Shown here in pieces: positions 1 to 8,154 of a stretch of 64,000 nt of DNA; position 1 is the stretch's first letter; every line of letters starts with the position of its first letter. Origin of the DNA: Saccharomyces uvarum (taxonomy: Eukaryota > Ascomycota > Saccharomycetes > Saccharomycetales > Saccharomycetaceae); contig OX365930.1 in the NCBI GenBank assembly GCA_947243795.1, forward strand, positions 213,501-277,500, written 5' to 3'. Both the position numbers and the translations under genes were made by a program. The notes under the pieces are model-generated. The model was not told where the DNA came from, ran no database searches, and saw only the letters and a program-made list of their open reading frames with translations.

Positions 1-781
1 CTATTCCTTTTTCCAAGCTACCAACGGTAAGGATTCCAAGAAGGTCAAATTCGTCGTCCCAAGTGGTAACTTTGGTGATATCTTGGCAGGTTACTTCGCC
101 AAGAAGATGGGTTTGCCAATTGAAAAACTAGCCATTGCTACCAACGAAAACGACATCTTGGACAGATTTTTGAAATCTGGGCTATACGAAAGATCCGACA
201 AAGTCGCTGCCACTCTATCTCCAGCCATGGATATTCTAATCTCATCGAACTTCGAAAGACTATTGTGGTATTTAGCTCGCGAATATGTGGCTAATAACGA
301 TGACTTAAAAGCAGGTGAAACTGTTAACAACTGGTTCCAAGAATTGAAGACCAATGGTAAGTTCCAAGTCGACAAATCCATCATCGAAGGTGCAGCAAAG
401 GATTTCACATCTGAAAGAGTCTCTAACGAAGAAACCTCTGAAACAATCAAGGACATCTATCAAGCCTCTGTAAATCCAAAACACTACATCTTGGACCCTC
501 ATACAGCCGTCGGTGTTTGCGCCACAAAAAGATTGATCGCAAAAGACAACGACAAATCCATTCAATATATCTCTTTATCTACCGCTCATCCAGCTAAATT
601 CGCTGATGCTGTTAACAATGCATTATCTGGATTTTCTAACTATTCATTCGAAAAGGATGTTTTACCTGAAGATTTGAGGAAATTATCCACACTAAAGAAG
701 AAATTGAAATTCGTTGAAAGAGCCGATGTCGAATTAGTCAAGAACGCTATTGAAGAAGAACTTGCTAAAATGAACTTATGA
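1..781 (+). CDS. THR4: Threonine synthase, 3' part (5' end outside window)
   Basis: Threonine synthase is a PLP enzyme that converts O-phosphohomoserine to threonine and phosphate, the last step of threonine synthesis in the cytosol. The frame is already open at the window edge (first full codon at base 2) and runs 259 codons to a TGA at 779-781, about half of the roughly 514 residues usual for the yeast enzyme. The visible part starts just before the SGNFGDILAG segment (codons at about 62-91), the glycine-rich loop that in this family holds the cofactor phosphate. The PLP-binding lysine should lie upstream, outside the window. The C-terminus ends EEELAKMNL, very close to S. cerevisiae Thr4. 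The Gcn4-controlled promoter known for this gene is not in the window. Codon use is strongly biased, as expected for an abundant enzyme. It converges with CTR86, with 124 bases between the stop codons. Confidence 0.97.
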   Translation, partial: YSFFQATNGKDSKKVKFVVPSGNFGDILAGYFAKKMGLPIEKLAIATNENDILDRFLKSGLYERSDKVAATLSPAMDILISSNFERLLWYLAREYVANNDDLKAGETVNNWFQELKTNGKFQVDKSIIEGAAKDFTSERVSNEETSETIKDIYQASVNPKHYILDPHTAVGVCATKRLIAKDNDKSIQYISLSTAHPAKFADAVNNALSGFSNYSFEKDVLPEDLRKLSTLKKKLKFVERADVELVKNAIEEELAKMNL

Positions 782-905
782 AATTGTTCTTTGTCATGAA
801 TATATTTTATATAATATAGAAATCTATAATCAATAAAAAATATTAAGTACGATAATCATTAATGTAAGCCAAAGGAAAAAAAAGATACAATTATAAAGAT
901 CATTA

Positions 906-2600
906 TCAATCTTCGTCTACGCTAACAATCTCAGAAATTTCATTATCAGAATCTTCTTTTTTGGATACTAATCTTACTTTTCCGCCCTTTTCTACTGAAA
1001 TTTCAAACCCTGCTTTACTTAATGCATCGTCCTGAACAACGTCTTGTGCCTCCATTTGTTTGACAAATTCTTGGTTTTTGGCATTATTCCTCAACAAAAA
1101 CTTTATGCAAATGATAGACCTTTCCTTTATGAATGGATCATTATCGTCAATGACGCAGTTGGAAAGAATTAACGCAAGTCCACCCAATTCTCTTATTTGA
1201 TCTTGAATTTCAGGATGTGCATATACTAACGACGCCAGTATTTCAACTATAACTAACTTACAGTTGGGAAAATTATCGGCCCTAATGAAGAACGAATTGG
1301 CATTAACACGGTTGTAGATCAATAATCGATCCTCGATTTTATTACCTTGGCAATCTGTGATTTTAATATCATCCACTTTTTCACTACTTCCCTTAAAGAA
1401 ATTGATCCTCAGCAGGTTTTTTTGGAACGTATCCAGCAACGAAATTAACGTTTTCACACATTTGTATGATATCAAAAACTGTCTAACATGATCGAATTTA
1501 CACAAATCGGAAATGATGTCCAAACAGGATAGTAATGTGGAATGTAATTGGATAGCAACTGATGGAGTATAATCGTTGACACCTTTCTTGAAAAAGGCAG
1601 GAATATCATTAGCTGCAAGGCGTTGTAAAATGGGATAGCACCACGACATAATAGCCGTCAATTCATATTTATTCCAATCTTCTTTACTCGTTACAATCAA
1701 TTGTAATATTTGCAACAGTTTGGCAAAATTTTCCGGTTCCCTATCTTCAAACCCTTGTAGGTATTTACCAAAGGATGCGGTCGTTAGGCTTTTACTGATG
1801 CAGTCCAAAACAGATAAATCAATAGACGTTATTTTCAATTTTGAATCGTCTAGATAGTCCCTACCGTTTTCAACTACAAAGGAATCTTCTTGATCTTGGA
1901 TAAATTTGGTGGTGATGATATGAAAAAAGACCCTATCTCTTAGGCAATAGTAGTCATCTTGAGTCGTATCATTATCTCTAAAGAACTCATTGGAAAATGC
2001 GTCGTTATTGAGATACGTTTTGAAAAGAAAGAGATATGGCAACCAAAAATGTTCCTCTTCTTTATCCTCTTCAAAAGTCATCCCATAGGGATATTGAAAA
2101 AAATGCAAAAGCGCTGGGAAAGTAGTCATATCTACTGTGGAGTAGTTTTGTTGCATGTTGTAAACACATGTTAAGCATGCGATGTATAAGTGCTTCACTA
2201 AAGGAGTATCAACTACATACTCACCGGTTATGTGTAGAAAACCACTTATTACGAGGTTTTGCAGTAGAAGCTTTTGGGGTATTTCTTGGTTTTCTGCAGC
2301 AAGGTTTCTCATCAATAACACAAGGCCTCTCATTGTCCTCGTATAACATATTGAGCTATCTTCATTCAAAGATACCGGTAACAGCATTCCTTCCAATGTG
2401 TCCCTTAAACGTTCCCAAAAAGGCTGGGAATCGGCCATCAATTTCCTATGGTCTTCTTCATTAAACGTCCTTTGAAAGACTCCATTCAGATTCTCGACGA
2501 TAGGCCCATAGTGCTCAACGCAACCTGGGTCATTCTTCATTGTTGCATCGATTAAATCAAATAGTTTATACTCATCTGAAAAAATTCCTGTTGGCGTCAT
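906..2600 (-). CDS. CTR86: Ataxin-10 family protein Ctr86
   Basis: The 564-residue protein matches S. cerevisiae Ctr86 (about 563 residues), an essential protein of poorly known function and the yeast member of the ataxin-10 family. It is mostly helical, as expected of an armadillo-like fold. The ataxin-10 signature is the C-terminal third, including SLVYAHPEIQDQIRELGGLA and the following stretch that ends KERSIICIKFLLRNN (codons near 1090-1230). The C-terminus is acidic (EDSDNEISEIVSVDED). Start is the ATG at 2598-2600, giving a length equal to the ortholog. Its 3' end converges on THR4. The upstream gap holds a PAC-like box (2757-2766), which hints at growth-linked control; this is inference. 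Identity rests on synteny and remembered similarity; the molecular role is not known. Confidence 0.93.
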   Translation of the reverse strand: MTPTGIFSDEYKLFDLIDATMKNDPGCVEHYGPIVENLNGVFQRTFNEEDHRKLMADSQPFWERLRDTLEGMLLPVSLNEDSSICYTRTMRGLVLLMRNLAAENQEIPQKLLLQNLVISGFLHITGEYVVDTPLVKHLYIACLTCVYNMQQNYSTVDMTTFPALLHFFQYPYGMTFEEDKEEEHFWLPYLFLFKTYLNNDAFSNEFFRDNDTTQDDYYCLRDRVFFHIITTKFIQDQEDSFVVENGRDYLDDSKLKITSIDLSVLDCISKSLTTASFGKYLQGFEDREPENFAKLLQILQLIVTSKEDWNKYELTAIMSWCYPILQRLAANDIPAFFKKGVNDYTPSVAIQLHSTLLSCLDIISDLCKFDHVRQFLISYKCVKTLISLLDTFQKNLLRINFFKGSSEKVDDIKITDCQGNKIEDRLLIYNRVNANSFFIRADNFPNCKLVIVEILASLVYAHPEIQDQIRELGGLALILSNCVIDDNDPFIKERSIICIKFLLRNNAKNQEFVKQMEAQDVVQDDALSKAGFEISVEKGGKVRLVSKKEDSDNEISEIVSVDED

Positions 2601-3019
2601 TATACTATTGTTTTCTGTTGTTAATACAACGATACTATGATGTGATGTTATTTATTATGCTGGGTTAAAGACAAAAGAATAGTTGGAAAATTTGTGTCAA
2701 TGTTTTCCCTCATCCCATCGATTTTCCACTTTTTCCTTTTCCAATTTTTCGCCAGAGCGATGAGCACCTTACATATCAAAATGAAAAACCTCATGCCAAG
2801 CAAAGGACTTTTTAACAGCAGCCCAAACACTAGGTTGTTCACATGACGGTGGATGTCACGGTTTGAAAGGACAAACAGGGTAGAATCGATTTGGATAAAT
2901 TTTTCGATGATATTTTTATTATTTAAAATACAAATGTAATGCTTTATATAGTTCTATATTGGGGGGATATGTTAAAAGTATATGTTTGAGTGTGCATGAA
3001 TAAAAGATGGTTCAATTGT
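2601..3019. other. CTR86 upstream / PWP2 downstream intergenic region
   Basis: This 419-base gap lies between the CTR86 start and the PWP2 stop, both on the minus strand. It holds the CTR86 promoter and the PWP2 3' region. The only element I can name is a PAC-like sequence at 2757-2766. The part next to PWP2 (2890-2960) is AT-rich and suits 3'-end formation. No RNA gene or credible small ORF was seen. Confidence 0.6.
2757..2766 (+). promoter_or_regulatory. PAC-like element upstream of CTR86
   Basis: GCGATGAGCA matches the PAC (polymerase A and C) consensus GCGATGAGMT at 9 of 10 positions, about 160 bases upstream of the CTR86 start. PAC is bound by Dot6/Tod6 in ribosome-biogenesis genes. No clear RRPE accompanies it (only a loose AATTTTTC at about 2743), so this is weaker than the PAC/RRPE pairs at PWP2, RSA4 and YCR087C-A. 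Confidence 0.4.
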
Positions 3020-5776
3020 TCAATGAAGCTCATTCTTGTCTTCTTCTTCATCACTGGAATCGTTTTCGTTGGACAAAGGCAATTTGGTATCCTTGCTATT
3101 AAAACCAATCCAGCCTTCTTCGTCGTCAGATTCCATGGCCACATCGTCTTCCTCTATATTTTCCTCTAGGTCATCTTCCAGAAGAACCTCGTCATCATCA
3201 GCGCCGTCGTCTTCAACGGATCCGTCAGTCGAAGTCAAGAATCTGTAGGAGTACTTATTATCAGTTGCGGTATTAACCACATCCTTAGCCACCCTACCGA
3301 TAAATCTCTGTATCGACCTCATAGCGGTAGAGAAAAGATACTTGTGCTCATTCATGTAACTACCGTTTGCAGATAACAAGGCTTTGATCCAAATGAGATT
3401 AAACTCGATATGTTGTGAATCCATAGCAAAATCACCGATGAATTTGAGTATTCTTGGTAAATATACGACAGGGATATTGCTTGCTACCAGTGGGATTTCT
3501 TTAATTGGTATAGACTCATAAATCTTATTGATCAAATATTCTTCATTCAATCTGAATGCCATTACCAAGGCATTTAGATACTGCTTTTCTCGTAGCGCCT
3601 CTACTGTGGCAAGTGGGGTGACATCCACATCCAGGTCAAATGGATCAAATAATATTGTGTCATTGGTGGAATATATTAACAAACCTTCTGTGGAGGCGGC
3701 GGCAAACGCACTTGCTGTTGGAGAGAATTGGACAGAAGTAACTCTGATCTCGGGCTTCATGTTCCTAGTTGATAGATCACCGCCTCTTTTAGTGCCTGGA
3801 AGGGAATTATCAATACGATCCTCCAAATCCGAATTTTCACCTGCATCATCGATCAAATCCAACGAACCTGCTTCAGTCATTTTCTTACTGTTCAAGAACT
3901 CCAAGGTACCGTTCAAAGCCATATTTCTGGACACGACGAATCTTTTCAATAGCACTTCATTTGGAACGTCGTACAAACAGATGGAGTTGTTGTTACCACC
4001 AGCCACAATGGCCATCCCGTCGAAACTGTAGTGGATTGTGGTGAAAAATTTGGATCTTTCGGAATTCTTGGCTGTGAATCTATCTTCATTGAATCTACCA
4101 GAGATGATATCCTTTCTACAGTCGATATTGCCCACCTGTTTGGCATCTTCGATATTAAAGATTGAGATTTGACCCTTCAAAGTGGAAACCGCCACTTCCT
4201 TCCCGTCCGGTCTCATAGACAGGGCCAAAACGTCAGAATAAACTTCCAAAGGTTCCACTTGTTGACTTCTGCCAAAGATTGACCAAATTCTAATTGTTTT
4301 ATCCCAGGATGCAGACGCTAGAACACTGTTCTCCTGACTAAAGGAAAGACACGAAACGGGGCCCTCGTGGCCGGATAGCGCATCTAGCAATTGACCGGTT
4401 TGCACGGACCAAACGTGAATATCGAAATTATCCAAAGACCCTGCACAGACGACTTCACCGGATGGATCCACCGCCAAACAATTGAATTGGATTCTTTCTG
4501 TACCGGTGAAAGTCCTGAAATTACGATATCTAATTAAGTCCCAGGCTCTCACGGTACCATCCATGGACGAGGAAAACATGACCTGGCCCCTCTTGGCAAA
4601 CTGTACCGCGGTGACCGAGGAGGTATGTTCTTCGAAAGTGGCCAAACAAAACCCGGAGGTGACGTCCCAGACCTTGATCTTCCCGTCATCGGATGCCGTC
4701 ACCACGCGTGAACCGTCTGGAGAGTATGCCAGACTGTTTGTGGAATCGAAATGGCCCTGTTGTTTCAGAATGTAGGACTCCGACTGCCATTCGTAGACAA
4801 GCAGTTGGCCCAGCTTGCTGGAACCGAATGCCAACCATTCACCAGTGTTATTCACAGTGACGGTATTAACCGGGTTTTGCCCCATGGACAGTTGCTGGAT
4901 CAAAGTGAACTCGGGCAAGTCGTAGAGACGGAACTCCCCGCTGGTGAACCCGACCACTAGCAATCTTGTGGCTGGATGGAACGTGACACATTTTACCTTG
5001 GACTGGTTTGCGTAGAAAAAATGCTTATTTGTGATTCTCCAACTGTATTTCGAGATGTCGTCTTGCTCGTTGTCGCTTCCGTCGTCATCGTCATCATCAT
5101 CGCTGGGCTTCTTGGTGAATTCCCAGACAAACACAGCACCGTCTTTGCTCACGGTGTATATCTTTTCCTGGTCATGGCTGAAGAAGGCCCCCATGACGTA
5201 GTCTCTGTGGCCGTTGAAGGTGGTTGCCGCGAGGTCCGTCTCCTCTGAGTTCACGGACCATATCTTGGCACTTAGATCCTTGGACGTGGTGAGGAGGAAC
5301 CTTGAGTCCTGCGACCACGTCAAAGAGATGATATCTTGGAAGTGTCCCGCATGCACTCTGTAGCGGACAAAGGGAGCGAACTGCCTGTCCTTGTTGACGT
5401 CTGGGGTCTTCCAGATCTGCAAGAACCTGCCCGAGGCCAGTGCGAAGAGCTTCCCATCCGGGCTGAACTTCACAGCGGAGCATTTTTCTTTGAAGTTGAA
5501 ATGGTGGAGCACGTTGCGGGCCTTGAAGTTGACGAGGATTGCGCGGCCATCCTCGTCGACGGAGAGCAGCAACGTTCCTTGCTTGCTCAGGTCCACGGCC
5601 GCGATATTCTTGCGGTGCTCGTATTCGAAAGTGAACGACTTGTTGTTGATCAGGTCAAACACGCTGACCCTATTACCTACGGGCGAGAGCAGCTGCTTGC
5701 CGTCATCGGAGAAGACTATGTTGCCTTGTCTGTAGACCGTCCCTAGAAGGTTCGAGAACTTGAAGTCGGATTTCAT
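3020..5776 (-). CDS. PWP2: UTP-B complex WD40 protein Pwp2 (Utp1)
   Basis: Pwp2/Utp1 is an essential nucleolar WD40 protein of the UTP-B subcomplex of the small-subunit processome. It binds the 5' external transcribed spacer of pre-rRNA and is needed for early 18S cleavages. The 918-residue product (S. cerevisiae about 923) starts MKSDFKFSNLLGTVYRQGNI. WD repeats run from about residue 10 to 650, with typical endings such as KIWSVN, KVWDV, RAWDL and RIWSI, consistent with a tandem double propeller. An acidic linker ([11 protein letters not shown]) interrupts the first half near residues 225-240. The helical C-terminal Utp12-type region follows, and the tail is strongly acidic, ending SSDEEEDKNELH. 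An excellent PAC/RRPE promoter lies about 100-120 bases upstream. Identity is essentially certain from sequence and synteny. Confidence 0.98.
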   Translation of the reverse strand: MKSDFKFSNLLGTVYRQGNIVFSDDGKQLLSPVGNRVSVFDLINNKSFTFEYEHRKNIAAVDLSKQGTLLLSVDEDGRAILVNFKARNVLHHFNFKEKCSAVKFSPDGKLFALASGRFLQIWKTPDVNKDRQFAPFVRYRVHAGHFQDIISLTWSQDSRFLLTTSKDLSAKIWSVNSEETDLAATTFNGHRDYVMGAFFSHDQEKIYTVSKDGAVFVWEFTKKPSDDDDDDDGSDNEQDDISKYSWRITNKHFFYANQSKVKCVTFHPATRLLVVGFTSGEFRLYDLPEFTLIQQLSMGQNPVNTVTVNNTGEWLAFGSSKLGQLLVYEWQSESYILKQQGHFDSTNSLAYSPDGSRVVTASDDGKIKVWDVTSGFCLATFEEHTSSVTAVQFAKRGQVMFSSSMDGTVRAWDLIRYRNFRTFTGTERIQFNCLAVDPSGEVVCAGSLDNFDIHVWSVQTGQLLDALSGHEGPVSCLSFSQENSVLASASWDKTIRIWSIFGRSQQVEPLEVYSDVLALSMRPDGKEVAVSTLKGQISIFNIEDAKQVGNIDCRKDIISGRFNEDRFTAKNSERSKFFTTIHYSFDGMAIVAGGNNNSICLYDVPNEVLLKRFVVSRNMALNGTLEFLNSKKMTEAGSLDLIDDAGENSDLEDRIDNSLPGTKRGGDLSTRNMKPEIRVTSVQFSPTASAFAAASTEGLLIYSTNDTILFDPFDLDVDVTPLATVEALREKQYLNALVMAFRLNEEYLINKIYESIPIKEIPLVASNIPVVYLPRILKFIGDFAMDSQHIEFNLIWIKALLSANGSYMNEHKYLFSTAMRSIQRFIGRVAKDVVNTATDNKYSYRFLTSTDGSVEDDGADDDEVLLEDDLEENIEEDDVAMESDDEEGWIGFNSKDTKLPLSNENDSSDEEEDKNELH

Positions 5777-5877
5777 CAGGGTGCGGTGCGATGCGGTGTG
5801 TGGTCTGCTGCTTGTGTATCAAACCGAGTTGCTACTACACTACTACATATATGTATAACTATTTGAAACTTTTTTTC

Positions 5878-5898
5878 AGCTCATCGCAAAATTTTTCA
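5878..5898 (-). promoter_or_regulatory. RRPE + PAC promoter module of PWP2
   Basis: On the PWP2 strand the DNA reads TGAAAAATTTT directly followed by GCGATGAGCT. These are exact copies of the RRPE (Stb3-bound) and PAC (Dot6/Tod6-bound) elements of yeast ribosome-biogenesis genes, abutting and about 100-120 bases before the ATG. Order and spacing are textbook for the regulon, in keeping with Pwp2's role in the small-subunit processome. Confidence 0.9.
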
Positions 5899-5957
5899 AA
5901 AAAATTTCAAAAGGGCCCGTCGCATGTGATCAGGATAGCAGAGCCATGTAGCTACTA

Positions 5958-6734
5958 CTACTTCTCGAACCCGGCCCTGACGACAGCCTCTCTGGCGGTG
6001 GAGTTGATGTGCTTGAACCGGTCCGGCCCGATGTGGGCACCGCCGAACCACCTGGCTACCACAACGATCACGTCCCACACGTCCATGATGGTGATGAGGT
6101 GGAGCATCCGCGACCCGGCGGCCGTCTCGCCGTCGTCGTCGGAGTCCTGGTACGTGGCTGCAGAGCCGTCCTGCCTGATGCGCCATGCGCTCATGACGTG
6201 GTTGGCCTTGCGCATCTTGGAGTCGGTCTTGAGCAGGTCGAGCATGGCGAACGCCTGCTCTTCGGACGCAGCGTGCGCCGCAAAGGCCATGAAGGTGGAG
6301 CCTCTGTCGGAGATGGGGTCCGAGGCGGTCCAGCCCTCGAACGGGTCCGTGGGGATGTCGTCTAGCTGGACGGGTTCTGTATCCTCCTCGGGCTCGACGT
6401 ACAGCACACCGTCCAGCTCTGTGAGGAAGTCGAACAGGCACACGGACCCGCGATGGAACACCGAGTCCATGACCTCTTGGAACAGGTGCTGCAGGTACTT
6501 GGTGTCGTAGAGGTCGCGCTTGGCGACCGACGTGCACACCGCGACCTCGATGACGTTGGGGGGCTCTGTGGACGGGTAGTTTGCCGGGAAGGAGATCTGC
6601 AGAACCATGTACTCGTGCTGCGGCACCTTGACGACGATGATGCTGCCGTCCTCCTGCTTCCTGGAGAGCAGGTCCGGGTAGATGGCCTCGACGGCCTCCA
6701 GTTCTTCGATCAGCTGGTCGTGATCGTCGTCCAT
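5958..6734 (-). CDS. YIH1: Gcn1-binding inhibitor of Gcn2, IMPACT homolog Yih1
   Basis: Yih1 (258 residues, same length as in S. cerevisiae) is the yeast IMPACT protein. It competes with Gcn2 for Gcn1, damping the eIF2-alpha kinase response to amino-acid starvation, and it also binds monomeric actin. The N-terminal RWD domain spans about residues 5-110 (LEAVEAIYPDLL near its start). The C-terminal ancient UPF0029 domain spans about 130-258, with DRGSTFMAFAAH and RWFGGAHIGPDRFKHINS. Start is the ATG at 6732-6734; stop is TAG at 5958-5960. It is very GC-rich at third positions. This leaves long accidental frames open in other phases, including one of 291 codons over the same DNA, which I reject. 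It is divergent to TAH1. Confidence 0.97.
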   Translation of the reverse strand: MDDDHDQLIEELEAVEAIYPDLLSRKQEDGSIIVVKVPQHEYMVLQISFPANYPSTEPPNVIEVAVCTSVAKRDLYDTKYLQHLFQEVMDSVFHRGSVCLFDFLTELDGVLYVEPEEDTEPVQLDDIPTDPFEGWTASDPISDRGSTFMAFAAHAASEEQAFAMLDLLKTDSKMRKANHVMSAWRIRQDGSAATYQDSDDDGETAAGSRMLHLITIMDVWDVIVVVARWFGGAHIGPDRFKHINSTAREAVVRAGFEK

Positions 6735-6842
6735 TGCTGCTTTCTTGCTTTTTTTTTTTTGCCGTTGTCATACATATGCATATATATATATATATGTATA
6801 TTGCTGCACAAGACGCACTTTTCAGCGTTTTTTTTCACCGAA

Positions 6843-6892
6843 AGAGAGAGAGAGAGAGAGAACAGTAGCATCAGCAGCAGTAGCAGCAGCAG
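6843..6892. repeat. (AG)n and AGC microsatellites in TAH1 leader
   Basis: A run of nine AG units (6843-6860) is followed by an imperfect AGC/AGT triplet stretch (about 6866-6892), ending six bases before the TAH1 start codon. A (TA)n stretch with embedded TATA-like sequence lies at about 6778-6798. These simple repeats fill most of the 163-base YIH1-TAH1 intergenic gap. Confidence 0.85.
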
Positions 6893-6897
6893 GGAAC

Positions 6898-7233
6898 ATG
6901 ATGCAGTTTGAAAGGGACAAGGAAGAGGGCAATGAGCGGTACAAGCAGGGCCTATACCGCGACGCTGTAGGGTGCTACGACCGGCTGATCGCAGCGCAGC
7001 CGCAGAACCCGGTGGGGCAAAGCAACAAGGCCATGGCGCTGATCAAGCTGGGCGAGCATGCGCAGGCCATCGAGGCGTGTCAGCAGGGGCTGCAGCTAGC
7101 GGCGGCGCCGCAGCACGCAGCCTTAAGGGCCAAGCTGCTCTACCGCCTGCAACTGGCGCAGGCGGCTGTGGCCCCACTGCACATCCCCGTCGTGGAGGTC
7201 GACGAGCTCCCCGCGGGCTTCGACCAGTCCTAG
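6898..7233 (+). CDS. TAH1: Hsp90 co-chaperone TPR protein Tah1 (R2TP complex)
   Basis: Tah1 is the small TPR co-chaperone that links Hsp90 to Pih1 and the Rvb1/Rvb2 ATPases in the R2TP complex, which assembles box C/D snoRNPs, PIKK kinases and RNA polymerases. The product is 111 residues, the length of S. cerevisiae Tah1. Two TPR motifs plus a capping helix cover residues 4-90. The carboxylate-clamp residues expected to grip the Hsp90 MEEVD tail are all present: K8, N12, N43, K50, K79 and R83. The extended C-terminal segment IPVVEVDEL (96-104) is the Pih1-binding tail. I chose the ATG at 6898; the frame is open upstream but without a methionine that fits the family. Codons are unusually GC-rich, with many alanines replacing residues seen in S. 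cerevisiae. Confidence 0.96.
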   Translation: MMQFERDKEEGNERYKQGLYRDAVGCYDRLIAAQPQNPVGQSNKAMALIKLGEHAQAIEACQQGLQLAAAPQHAALRAKLLYRLQLAQAAVAPLHIPVVEVDELPAGFDQS

Positions 7234-7276
7234 CACCCGCACAGTCTTTATAGTTAGTCTTCTTTACATATTGTTT

Positions 7277-7287
7277 ATTTATATTTA
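7277..7287 (+). other. Candidate replication origin (ARS consensus match)
   Basis: ATTTATATTTA is an 11/11 match to the ARS consensus WTTTAYRTTTW, 44 bases after the TAH1 stop in an AT-rich strip within an otherwise GC-rich block. From memory, S. cerevisiae ARS315 maps between TAH1 and YCR061W, the same interval. Consensus matches are common in AT-rich DNA, so position plus match is suggestive only. Confidence 0.5.
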
Positions 7288-7572
7288 TCTTTAAATCTGA
7301 ACCTTTAAAGCGCGCCACACCAAGCAAGAAAAAGAAGAAGAACAGCAACTACAAAAAAAACAAAACATAGCGTTGCAATCTGACGGATTGATTATATTGA
7401 ATTATTCACTGCACAGGGCAGCCTACCGCTATGCGGAATACCCGCATGTACTAACGGTAATTTCTTATAAATAGTGACGTCTAATTAGATCGAACGCCTG
7501 TTCTCTTCACACCCACAGTAAAAACGGTATATACAAATGTAAATACTCCTCGTGCAAACAACCAAAGTTCAT

Positions 7573-7740
7573 GGTGATATGGTAATAGGATCAACAAGCG
7601 AAAATATATAAAATGAAGAACAGAAAAAGTTACTGATTCCCTTTTGTTACTTCAAATATCTAGCACAACTTATATACGCAATATTATAACATAAAACAAT
7701 GGAATCCCAAAAATTATCATCCAATTTCCAATTTCATTCA
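7573..7740 (+). mobile_element. Decayed 3' part of a Ty1/Ty2-type delta LTR
   Basis: The 3' half of a delta LTR is recognisable. It includes GGTAATAGGATCAA (7581-7594), a degraded TATA/GATTCCCTTTT segment (about 7606-7647) and AATGGAATCCCAA (7698-7710), followed by a CA-ended terminus at about 7740. The order and spacing match the complete delta at 10423-10754. The 5' half is missing or decayed beyond recognition, and no internal Ty sequence is present. Confidence 0.75.
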
Positions 7741-7892
7741 ACAGTGATAAGCAGTTCAGAACATTGATCTTTATTCTTTTCTTTACTTAATACCGGATTC
7801 AGTTATCCCCCCTTATGAGTAAATCATTACTAATATCTTTTTCAGCCTTGTATCATATAGAACAGGTGAAGACCTCGCAAAAACCCTCGGAT

Positions 7893-7902
7893 TAGCCGCC
7901 GA
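7893..7902 (+). promoter_or_regulatory. URS1 (Ume6-type) site upstream of YCR061W
   Basis: TAGCCGCCGA is an exact match to the URS1 core bound by Ume6, about 250 bases before the YCR061W start. In yeast such sites repress meiotic and some metabolic genes in mitotic growth through Rpd3/Isw2. Whether it acts on YCR061W is inference. Confidence 0.6.
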
Positions 7903-8154
7903 GGCGCAGGCCGCTTTGCCACCGGTGCTTCCGCGGATATATTTCGCTTTCCCGCGGAGCCCGCGCGTCTTTTCACTCCCGTTTTTACCGGCTCATTGCA
8001 AGCTGGTTTGGTTATAAGGGGATTTGTCGGCGGTTGAAGCTTTACAACTGCAATTGCACTCGCAAGTCCGTGTTGTATCGCAAGCCAGACTCTACGACTG
8101 CAGCGAGTGCAAGCGTAAAATACCCCTCCCTATTCTTAGCAGACACTGACGCCG

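Larger units (their letters stand above)
7234..8154. other. TAH1-YCR061W intergenic region
   Basis: This 921-base gap holds, in order, an exact ARS consensus match (7277-7287), a short hairpin-like inverted repeat (7431-7447), an unassigned stretch, a decayed delta LTR end (about 7573-7740) and the YCR061W promoter. The promoter has a URS1 site (7893-7902) and an AGGGG stress-type motif near 8018. The stretch 7450-7570 looks like neither gene nor promoter and may be part of another LTR, which I could not identify. No coding ORF is supported. Confidence 0.6.

Noticed and set aside
5896-6771. 291-codon minus-strand frame over YIH1
   Set aside because: It overlaps the well-conserved YIH1 almost fully in another frame, is Arg/Gly/Ala-rich, resembles no family and is explained by the high GC content, which removes stops.
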